From contig JAEVLN010000008.1 in the NCBI GenBank assembly GCA_018350325.1, positions 186,001 to 250,000 of the forward strand: a stretch of 64,000 bases of DNA, given 5' to 3'. The notes under the pieces are model-generated. The model saw nothing but the letters and a program-made list of their open reading frames with translations. It was not told where the DNA came from and searched no databases. Each line of letters starts with the position of its first letter. Within the stretch, counting starts at the first letter, position 1. Source of the stretch: Globodera rostochiensis (lineage: Eukaryota; Nematoda; Chromadorea; Rhabditida; Heteroderidae). Position numbers and translations under genes: made by a program. Of the stretch, positions 52,601-62,592 are shown piece by piece.

Positions 52601-54671
52601 ATGCGCCAAAAATAGCGCAACAATTTGTGTGTTCAAATTGCCATCGAATGCCCGCTAAACAAAGCCCAAATGTGGAAAAATTGATTTGGGATAACAATGC
52701 TTCTAGAAATAGAACATTTTGCCTTTTAATACAATTGAGGGGGGGGGGGGGGGAACCATTCAAAAATTGCATTTATTCATAAAGCAGCGGGCGGTAAATT
52801 TCGGCACAATGGCCGCCTTTCTTTGGCTGAGCTTAAATTGAAAAAAATGTTTTTTGCCGACAAAAATTGGCAGGCAATTCACCAAAATGGAGCTTCCGGC
52901 GGGTGGATCCCACTGATCATTTTTGTGCCAAAAATAATCACCAATTGAACGAATGCCAAACATATGGGTGAGGGGGTTGCTAGAGATTCTCTTTGAATTT
53001 GCCGCTATTTTAAATTTCTTCCGTTAATTTGCTTTTAATTTTAAAATTCATCAGCCCCTCTTAGCTTTTGTTTGAAGCTTTGGTTTTGTTTTTAACACTT
53101 TAGTAACAAATTGTCTCGCCGGACCTTCACATGCCCCTCGAGGGTAAATCCCTCCGGCGAGGGTTGGGGGGGGCAATTTTTTTCCCCTAGGCCACTGATT
53201 ACTTACAAATTAGTGTCCAAGACAGTGTAAATTTCCATGTCCTCAAATTCGGCGCTGCTCGCTCTCCGTGCAGGGACGGCCCAACTTTCCCAGTTACGTC
53301 ATTATTTTGTCTATTGTTTTTGCGGGCACGCCGCAGGGGACAGCCGGACCCTCTCGACGAGGCGGGGCCCAAAACCCTTTCTGCCGCCCGATTGCCCTTA
53401 GGCATTGCCGAAAAATGCCGTGCGGATGTGCCCGCTCAGGCAATATTTGTAGGCCAAACCCGCGAGGACACATCAAAAAATTGTCATTGTTTTGTGTCAA
53501 TAAATTTAATTGTTTTCCAAGAGGGCATTATTGGCCTCTCTCTCTCCCTCTCATTCCCTTAATGAAAGTGCTGCTCACATCGAACGAAAAGTGAAAAAAA
53601 ACATTTCTGGGGGGGGGGGCTATCCTAAAAGGACAAAAGTTATAATCCGGAACTCGGATCCTTGCTGAAATTCCATAAAATGAACGTCAAATAATTGTGA
53701 AAATCAGAATATACTCACAGAAATTGGTTTAATTAAACTAAATAATGTTCAGAAAAAAACACCAAAATATTGTAAAATTATATTTGTACAAATTCTCTTT
53801 TACAAATTGCATTGGTTTACTTTGAGTTTTTTTTTTTGCTTTTAATAAAACAAAAAAGGCTTTTTTATTTAATTTTCCTATTGCCCAACAGCGCGCAAAA
53901 CCCAATTCAATTTTGGAGGGTCGAAAATAATTTCCTCTTTTGGCTTTGTGTTTTGCAGCATGCCAAGAATGAATGCCAAAAATAGAGTCACGAAACATTT
54001 TCATTATTTGCATTCACCGCAGGGTTTTCATGCGGTTCCCCCCCCCCCCCGCTTCGTCATCATCGATGGATTTCTTCTCTTTTTTTTTCTTTATTTGTGG
54101 CCTTCCGTAGGGGAGGAGACCTCAAAGGGTTTAGCTCCTCAGGGCATTCGGAAGGTGCCCTCAGGGGTATTTACCCTTTCGGCACTTTTTGTGCCACTTT
54201 TTCCCGTCCTAAGATACACAACACAATTCGGATGAAGATGCTAATGAGCGGCGAGGAACAAAACTCTCTTTGTGAGACTTGATTTTGTTCGAAAATTTGG
54301 CTTTTCGCCTCTCAAAAACTCTTCTTCGTTCTTCCCACGAATCCGTCCGTAGTCGAATGAATGAATGCTCGTGAGAATCGGACAAGACGAAGAGCGGCTT
54401 ACTTTCTCAAATGGGCCCCGCACGGAACTCGTAATCCGACTCGGCATTCATTGAAATATGCCCAAGTCATGGGATGGGCACGGCACCAAATCTGCACTTT
54501 GTGCGCCCGGTTTGACTCCAGTTCGAACAGTTACACCTATTGCGAACGTTCAGAACAGACAATTAATTAATTGTGCACATTGAAACTCTTGATTGTTCAT
54601 TCATATTTTTGCTATTAATTTTATTAGAGTTACATATTAAAATTCAAAAACTTTTTAGCAATTTGGTCCAA
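49697..54671. other. Gene-free upstream region of the GPCR gene
   Basis: AT-rich DNA with C or G tracts near 49820, 50289, 52208, 52739-52753, 53610 and 54039. It ends in the presumed promoter of the GPCR gene. No exon could be supported. Confidence 0.4.
54649..54658 (+). promoter_or_regulatory. Possible trans-splice acceptor of the GPCR gene
   Basis: AACTTTTTAG ends 13 nt before the first in-frame ATG at 54672, and no upstream exon was found. This spacing fits spliced-leader addition. Confidence 0.4.
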
Positions 54672-57253
54672 ATGAATATTATTCAAAATTCCGACGGTCA
54701 TTTGCAAGACGCATTCATTACGGCCCCGTCAAGTTCGGGCAGTTCGGCCGCACTCTCGGCATTGTTCGAGCTGACTTCGTCGACTACGACAGCAAGTCCA
54801 ATGGACTACACAACGCCAGCGGCAATGTTCAACGACAGTATGGCGGGGGGCAATTCAACAAAATGCGAATATGAGGTAATTAGTTAGCATGGAATTTAAA
54901 CTTAATTTTTTAAATGCTTTTAGGAACCTCCATTGACAACATTGCGCTTTTGGGTGGTGTCCGTTTTTGGTAATGGGCGAATATTCAAAAAAGTATTTGG
55001 ATTAAATTCAACAAATTAAGGGACGAGCATCGCGTTGTGCAGTATTGTGGAGAATCTGTTCTTCTTCTATCTGTTCTCGACGAGGCAATGCTTCAATTTA
55101 ATAAATCTAATTCAAAACCCGCAAATAATTTAGGAAACATCACCGGACGTCGTTCAACATGTACATGATGTTCATCTCCTTGTTCGACATTTTCATCAGC
55201 ATTTCCTACATTCTCATCCAGTCCATGAACGTTTTGATGGACTTTTTGCAATCGCTGACGCTGTTCAGGATATGGTAGGGGACTTAATTATAATTGGCAC
55301 AAAAATTGTTATTTTAATATTTTGTTTTAGGCACATTTACATGGTTCCGTTCCTGACAATCTCTCACTGTGCCATCACTTCGGGCTCTTTTCTGATGTAA
55401 AAATGCTTTTATATAATTAATTGTGATTTTAATTAATCTCGATGTAAATAAAATTCAGTTAAATTTCAATATTTTAATAGGTAATTTATTTATTAAACAT
55501 AAAATCCGGAGCCCTAATGATAATATGTGTAGGTAATATACCTAGTTGTTGTGGCTTTGTGAAAAGAAAAAAAATTAATTAACATTTAATTTTAAATCGA
55601 TTTAAAATTTGAATTTTAGCCTTGCGGCAACCATTGAGCGCTATTTACTGTCAGCCAATTCAAAACACATTCGATGGGTGCAACGGAATCGGCGTTATAT
55701 AATAATGTTCGTCATTTTGATGGGAATACTCTCCAAAGTGACCATTTGTCTGGAATTAAAGGCGAGAAATTTTGCTTTTATTTGATCCAATTTAATTTTG
55801 AAAACAAATTTTTAAAAAATTTAAAAGTTTCAGATTTCATATTTGGAACAATGCGCCAACACAATGAACGAAATTGAAATCAAATTCGCGGACTTTGTGT
55901 TTGACACGGACTACCATTTGGTAAAAAGAAATATTTTTTTGATTAAATAATAATTATTTTTTATTTAGTATTGGCGTTTTTATTATCGAAATTTCGTCAC
56001 AATTTTCTTCCCATTCTTCGCGCTTCTGATGTGACTTTTTTCATTAAATTATTTATAACTTTAGTCATTTATTTATAAATTTTAATTTCTAAAATACAAT
56101 TCAAATATTTATTCGTAAATAAATTCAGACTGAACGCCAAGATAATCAGTGTGTTGGCCAAGGTTGAGAAGGAGAACTACAAGTTCCAAATGATGCACTC
56201 GTCCACAACAACTGCCAAACAGATGAAGCGGAAGGTAAGCATTAATTGAAAAATGAAATATTTTGAAAATATTTTAAAATATTTTTCACATTTCCTTCTT
56301 ATTTGTTAGAAGGTCACTCGCGCGGCGACCATAACGACCATTCTGCTGGTCTGCTCATATTTGGTGTCCAACATCATCAGCGTGGCACTGACCACCTGGG
56401 AGCACATTGACAAGCAGTCCCTGGGTGGAGAATACGTACAGTACGCTTTTCGTTGGGTTTACAAATTTAAAAGCTTTTTGATTCTCTCTTCGCAGGATAT
56501 ATTTTATCGCCATCGATCTGTCGTCTCTGCTCACCGTGTGCTCATGCGCTTTCCGGCCTCTGATCTACCTGATCTGCCAACCCGGCCTGCGCAAGGAGGT
56601 GTTCTGTTTAATGAAGGGCCTTTACCACGCGGGCGACGAAATCGGCGACCCAAAAGGCGGCAATCAATTCACCAAAACCTCATTTGAACCGATGTACAAT
56701 TCGGTAAACTTTTTAAACCAGTTTGTTTATTAAAAAGAAAAAATTTTTAAAATGTAATTTTAATTAAACATCTAATTTATGTTTACCCAAATCAGCTCGA
56801 ACTGTCAAGTTGCATGCAGCAGGCGAGTCCTGGCACACCTGCAGACGTGCCAAAACATCCTTTGACGCCTTCAGCATATCCCCAAGTGCTGAGAGCGTTG
56901 CCGGAAGTCAACAATAACAATAAAGAAGCCGAAAATGCGGTTCGCGCATTAGTGGAAAATTGCTAATTTTGTAAAATTTTATTTTAAAGGCTTTTCTGCT
57001 GAACAACAAATTGTCCGCACCGGTCCATGAGAGGCGCACAAGTCTAACCGTTGTGGCGGAGAGGCGAAATTCAGCGAACAACAAAAATCATCGACGCAAA
57101 ATGATTGTGGCTCAGCCGCAGCAGCCGAAGATCCCCCAACAGAACGGTTGCGGGTATCGACGAAGGTGCAGCAGCAATGGGTCGACGATCAGCAGTGATC
57201 AGTTGCGCAACATTTTGTGCAGCACTGCGGAGGGCGATGAAACGCTCCTATGA
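54672..57253 (+). CDS. Nematode rhodopsin-like GPCR, probably a neuropeptide receptor (13 exons, 554 aa)
   Basis: Seven-helix plasma-membrane receptor. Exons: 54672-54875, 54924-54969, 55021-55084, 55134-55274, 55331-55396, 55620-55761, 55834-55920, 55969-56030, 56129-56234, 56310-56440, 56496-56703, 56796-56939, 56990-57253 (1,665 bp, all in phase). Introns 3 and probably 6 have GC donors. The extracellular N-terminus (about 70 aa) has NDS and NST glycosylation sites. Helices lie near 73-103, 112-138, 152-180, 200-220, 252-282, 311-335 and 348-375. Class A landmarks: N95 in TM1, D123 in TM2, ERY at 180-182, ECL2 cysteine C228 and RPLIY at 370-374 in place of NPxxY. Trp in TM4 and the usual TM3 cysteine are missing. 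The long cytoplasmic tail ends DETLL, a class I PDZ ligand. The look is that of FMRFamide/DMSR-like receptors; the exact subfamily and ligand are unknown. Confidence 0.88.
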
Positions 57254-57816
57254 TCGAGTGCTATTTATGTGGGATCGATCGATCACTCACTGCATTGATC
57301 AAGACGGTCCCGCCGAATTTGGCACTTATCATAACAAATCTTCCTTTTGTATCACAATACAAATTTTTACTCATACACATATCACAAGTGTTTCGAACCC
57401 GAATCACCCTAAAAGTTACAACGCAATTTAAATGTATACACACTGTACAGTAGACCTTTTACCGTGTTCTTACCGATTTTAAATTTAATGACCCATTTTA
57501 CCTCTTTAAGGGTTTGTTTTTTTACATCGTGCGATTACGGCACGAAAAACTAGCGATTTTCACACTTACTCCTTTTTTATATAAGTAGAGCCCGGATTTT
57601 CAGGTTTTAGCCTTTTTTTTTTTTGCGAACAAGGTTGACGAAAGAAGCACAGAAGAAAGCATTTATTTTGAATTTAATTAGAGCGACAATTTTAACCTTA
57701 AAATCATTCGAAAACGTTACATTGGCAAAACGTAACATTTTTGCTTGGTTGGAAAAATATATTTTTAGTTTTTAGGATTACCAAGATTCAAAATTACAAA
57801 GTTTACAATTCTGCCA
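57254..57816. other. Intergenic region GPCR-DPH7
   Basis: 564 bp, holding the GPCR 3' UTR and the DPH7 leader. Two closely spaced AGs after U-rich stretches (57767-57768 and 57774-57775) lie about 40-50 nt upstream of the DPH7 ATG and could be trans-splice acceptors. No gene is seen. Confidence 0.45.
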
Positions 57817-60588
57817 ATGAAAGTTTATGTACGCCCGACCCGCGCGCGAACATTGCCGTTGAAAGCGGCGGCCATGCACAGTTTCTCTGCTGGAGAAGAC
57901 GGGAGAGAGCGGCGACGGTTGCTTATAGGCACTTACCAATTGGAGGGGGAGGGGCCGTCGGATGAAAAAAGTGAAAGGTGCCCTCTCGAAATGTCGAATT
58001 GTGAAGCATTTGAGTCTTATCGATCGATCCATTCAAAGGAGTGGCAGCATTTGCGTGGTCGATCCGATCAGTTTGGACATTGAACGGCACATTCGTCTCC
58101 CCTGCGGCGTTTTTCGTCTTGCCAAAGTGCCAGCCGCCATTTGTCCGTGTCGAACAACAAAAAATGGTGAAATTCCCCCCCCCCCCATTTGTTTGTGTTG
58201 TTAAACCGAATTATTTTATTCAAAATCCTTTAACAAATTAATAAAATTTATTTTAGGAAATTCGGCTGCCGTTGTCGCGGCGCTCACCGATGGTCGGCTG
58301 GCACTTCTCGAATTTGACGACCTCTTCGACTCGGTGATCGTTTTGTTGTAAGGTTTGGGCCTTTTTTTATTATTCGGGTGCTCAAAGTTAACATTTGGTA
58401 CCACAAAAAAAACAAATTTAGAACGTAAACTTTTCTACTTTCCAAAAAATACGTGGCTAACCAAACCAAAGTATGCCAATTTTAAACGAAATAAATTTTA
58501 ATGTTTAGCAAGGTAATACGCCGTCATTGTCGTATTCGTCGGTGTTGTCTAGCGGAATGTTGTTGGACTGTTCCGCGAATTTCGACGGGCGGTTGGTGTG
58601 CTCTGACAATTTGGGCAATGTAAATGTTTAAAATTGTTACTTTTTGGACCCATTTTTTGCCTTTTAGCTTTCCATTCTTCGATTGGCGATTGATGGCTTT
58701 CATTCTGCCGATTTCCAATGGCGGGCTCACCCGTCCGAATACGGGGGAATGGTCGGTAAATTCAATCCGAAATGCGCATTTTAAGCAACAAAAAAACATT
58801 TGAAGTTGACAAAAAATAAGAAAAATTTGGTGATTCGTCAAAGTAATAAACACTTCATTCGATTATTCAACCAAAAAAGCATTACAAAAAACATTTTGTT
58901 GTCGGATTCCCATAAAGTCCAAAAACTTCTTCAGGACGGCTGCGAGGTTTGGAGCTGTTGTTGGACCGCCGACGATTGTCAGGTGCAACCGGAAATAAGG
59001 AATTTGCCAAATTTTAAAGTTTAATGTAAACCAAAAAAGGTTTCCCTAAAATGGAACATAAAAACGGGGGTTTCGTTGTCCGGGAAAATAAACAAACAAA
59101 CAAACGCACGCAATTTGCACCTATTCTCGTGTCAGTGTTGCGCGAGTGGTGCGGAAGACGCGTTGCTGAAGATTTGGGACGTCCGATGCCCAACAAATAA
59201 ACGGCACCAGGCGCAGCTGACCAATCGTTCGCATTCGGTTTTTTAATTCAAATAGCCAAATCCAACAAAAATTCCTTTTTTTCTGTTCAAAAAACTCTAA
59301 AAAATCTCGATTCCCGGAGACTTTTGCAATGTCTGTCCAATTTCGTGCATCTTTTTTTTGTTGTTGCTCAATTTCAGGCGGGCGTCACTTTTCTTGCCTC
59401 GTCCGCCTCCATCCAACGGAGTTTTGGAAACGAACAGAGCACCGGCGGCGATTGTTCCTCGTCCAATTTGCTCCTCTCCGGCTCCTACGATGATCACCTC
59501 AGGGCGTTCGACCTTCGTCGATTTGACCGCCCTCTCAGCGAACTCAAGGTTAGTGGATAGCGCCGCAGGGGAAACAAATGTCCACAAAATTACTTTTTTC
59601 AGCCTTTAATTGACTTTTTTTAACGTCTACTTTTTGGGGAAAGGTTTGGCAGCGCCAAAAAGGCATTGCCACAAAACTTCGAAAGTTTTAACGATTTTTA
59701 AATGAATTTTTGTAAAACCATCGCTTTAAATTTTCATTCAAGTTGTGGGCATTTTCGCCATTTCTCTTTGGCTAATTCTGCTCTCTCTCTTTCTCTCTAG
59801 AAATTTTTCGAATTTCTTCAATTTCGGGCTTTTAACAATTTCTTGACGGGTTTTTTAAAACCTTTGAGTGAGGAGTTCCTTTTACATCCATTAATTATAT
59901 TATTTCAGCTCAATGGCGGTGTTTGGTGTGTGGAAAAGGTCGGCAACGATTTGTTGTTGGCCGCTTGTATGTACGGAGGTGCGTCAATTTGTGCACATTT
60001 TAATTTTGGAGACATATTTTTTAAATTAAATTAAATAGTTTTTTGCATTTTGTGGAGAGTAAATCGAATACCTTTCTAAAATAATGTTTATACTTTTAGG
60101 TTGGAGCATTGTGCGCGGCTTTCCCTCTCCGCTGGAATTGGTCCATTCGCATGCCGCCAATGGACAACAGCTTCTCTACGCGGCAACAATCGCTTCCGCT
60201 TTCGTCACAAACGGCGCAACGTCGACGAACGCTGGCGGCGGCGGTGAGCACTCGCGCACCCCCCCCCCCCTCCGGCGTTATGGGAAAGAAAGAGAATCGA
60301 TTGTTTATAACAGAGATGATAGAGCCCCGACATTTTGGATTTGGAGGCAGAGAAACGATTGAAAATAACAAATTTACGCACAGAAAATTGGGAGTTTTTT
60401 AAATTGGTGCATTCTCAGTATTAAATAAACCGTGATTTTTTGGGCCAAATAATTCTTTTTGCAAGAAAAGAGTGATTTTATTTTTAGCCAATTCAACAGT
60501 TGCTTCTTGCACTTTCAACGATGCCATGCTGCGATTGGAGAGTGTTTTTGTTGGTTATGATGCCATTTTTGATCAAATTTCGATGTGA
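57817..60588 (+). CDS. DPH7: Diphthine methyltransferase/methylesterase DPH7 (WD40; 11 exons, 389 aa)
   Basis: Cytosolic WD40 enzyme that removes the methyl ester from methylated diphthine on translation elongation factor 2, before the final amidation of the diphthamide pathway. Exons: 57817-57977, 58039-58166, 58257-58333, 58509-58619, 58668-58751, 58935-58982, 59136-59210, 59378-59548, 59909-59978, 60100-60243, 60488-60588 (1,170 bp, in phase). Landmarks shared with recalled human DPH7: LLIGTYQLEGE near the N-terminus, SGAEDALLKIWDVR, KRHQAGV (human KRHTMGV), LSGSYDDHLRAFDLR (262-275), GGVW (288-291) and LLLAACMYGG. Intron 7 starts with GC (CAG/GCGCAG), and no GT donor would keep KRHQAGV. 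The exon 1 end is the least certain border, since a 37-bp intron is also possible. The mitochondrial L32 gene follows 130 bp downstream, suggesting an operon. Confidence 0.92.
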
Positions 60589-60718
60589 TTTGTTCGTTTA
60601 TTCGGGTAAAATGCGATTTTCTTTCAAAAACAAATTAAATCGATAGATCAGTTTATTTCATTTTCTATTTATGTTTTTTGTTACTTATGCTAACGTTTTA
60701 ATACTTTTTTTCAGCGCC
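60589..60718 (+). promoter_or_regulatory. Intercistronic region with trans-splice acceptor
   Basis: 130 bp between the DPH7 stop and the next ATG. It contains a possible ATTAAA poly(A) signal (60634-60639), a U-rich stretch, and the strong acceptor TTTTTTTCAG ending at 60714, only 4 nt before the ATG. No upstream exon of the second gene is seen. This layout matches nematode operon spacers. Confidence 0.6.
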
Positions 60719-61263
60719 ATGTTTTTTACTCGAATTGTTGCGGGAGTGCCGAAATATAGGACATCAAAACGTGAGTAGATTTGTGTTTTGGGGGTTGTTT
60801 TCTTGGACATCCAATTGTTGTCCGGTCCCCAATTGGGCTGTCAAATTTTATTTTTTGAATCCAATTTTTAAGACAACGATAGGTCAGGTTTTGACTACCC
60901 TTTTTAATATTTTTAAACATTTATTCCTCTTTGGTTTGCGTGCTTTTGTCCAGGGACGGGGGGGGGGAGGGAACCTCAAAAATTAAGCAAAAAATATTTG
61001 AAACGAAATTTGGTTAAGCAAAAATTCTTCTGCGTCGATACAACCGTCCGTTCTTCCAATACTCCTTGCGCCCGTTGGTGCAGTGCTCGGGCTGCGGTGG
61101 CTCGCATGAGCCGTGGGTGTTGTGCATGGACTGCTACCGCGTGTTGCGCGACACGACGGAGTCGCTGAAGCGTCAAATGCTCGACTACAATCCTTACGTG
61201 GGACAACGACAGCGACCGATGCAGCCATGGACGGGCGACGGAGAGGAAGCGACAGCGAATTGA
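60719..61263 (+). CDS. MRPL32: Mitochondrial large-subunit ribosomal protein bL32m (2 exons, 98 aa)
   Basis: Structural zinc-ribbon protein of the mitochondrial ribosome. Exons 60719-60770 and 61019-61263 join in phase (297 bp with stop). Residues 1-30 (MFFTRIVAGVPKYRTSK, then further Arg/Lys) are basic and lack acidic residues, as in a matrix-targeting presequence. The core carries the zinc ribbon CSGCGGSHEPWVLCMDCY, followed by an Arg/Lys-rich helix (VLRDTTESLKRQM). This lines up with recalled human MRPL32 (CxxCG, H, LCxxCY, then T...RRQ). The protein is short for the family, mostly through a shorter presequence and C-terminus. The acceptor at 61018 is modest (GGTTAAG). AATAAA at 61395 could be the poly(A) signal. 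Probably co-transcribed with DPH7. Confidence 0.85.
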
Positions 61264-62592
61264 TTTGTCACATTGTTTTTTTGTTCTTTTCTTTATTTTA
61301 TTGTTTGATAAAGACCCCCCAATACACTCGCTTGCCCGGTAATATCTGCCCCCCCCCCTCCCCGGTAAAAACTGATTTCGTACGTTCAAGCAAAAATAAA
61401 AGAAGTCAAAAATTGGTTTTTTAAATTTCGCTGATTAGAAAATGGGGATGGTTTTTTCAAAAAATGCTTCAAGCGGTTTTTTGGGGACGTAGAATCCGAA
61501 AAAGGTCGTTTTCGGGGTTTTCTGATGCATTGAATTCGAAGTTGATGTCTAAAACCCCAAATTAATTCGTAGTCCCTTCTCGTTAATTGATATGCAATTA
61601 ACATTAGTACCTTTTGATGTTCAATTGTCTGAATTTAATTTTGTTATTTTTTGATGACAAATATTGCAGAAATGTCAAATTAAATCTATGTAAAAATGGT
61701 TCCTTAAATTGAAATTACGCTATTTGAATTGTATAAATAGCAAAACGGACCTTCGTTTTATTAAAACCGCCGGAGGGGAGGGGGCCAAAACTCCAAACAA
61801 ATGCACCAGATTAAATTCGATCATTCCATTCGAAGATTAACCAATTTAATACAACAAATTCGTTCGCCTTATTTTCATTCAGCACGTACTTAACAAATCA
61901 GCCGCAAAAGACAAATAAACATTCTGTCCAATTGCCTCCGATAACAAATTTTCAGACTTTAGAAAAAAAAAGCGTTCTTTTATCAGTCAAAACGAATAGC
62001 GCCGCTGTCAAATTGATGCCCTTAAATAATCATTATTTGATTGTTCGCATTACATTATTTTGGTGATGGACATTTAAGCGGCCCTTAAGGGGTTGTCGGT
62101 TTTTGACAGAACGCGACTTTTTCCACCAAAAAAAGAAAAATTAACTCGCGTTTACCATTCTGATTTTGGTTTATTACTTTCGGGAAGTCATGATTTTTTC
62201 GTCTAAAGTGTCAAAAAAAAAGCATTTGGGTTCAATGTTAATTTAAAAAGTTTGTCTAAAAAGGGCGTTGAAACTTTGGACAATTTTCAGGTTCAATTTG
62301 GTCCAAAGCCTCCAAATCCCATAAAATAGGGTTTTTTAATGGAGACGCCTCCTCGTTCCATTCATTTTAATTAATATATTATTTCAAAAGTTGAAATTTT
62401 TAAATAACAAAAACTTATACATAGTTAGTTAAAACAACTTGTTTCCATTTTATGACAAAACAAAAATAAAATTGTTTAAATAAAAATGTACAATTTGATA
62501 AAAAACAATATTTATTTAAATGAAAAAAAATAAAATTTATTATATAATTAAATAATTATTAATTTAAAACTCATAGATTTTTTATCTCAAAT
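61264..62592. other. Intergenic region L32m-UGT
   Basis: About 1.3 kb of AT-rich sequence. The last 200 bp before the UGT start is extremely A/T-rich. An AG at 62573-62574 (CTCATAG), 18 nt before the ATG, may be a trans-splice acceptor. No gene is seen. Confidence 0.5.

Noticed and set aside
57741..58083. Alternative DPH7 first exon in other frames
   Set aside because: Only the frame giving LLIGTYQLEGE followed by the intron 57978-58038 joins in phase to the GSICVVD segment expected for the family.
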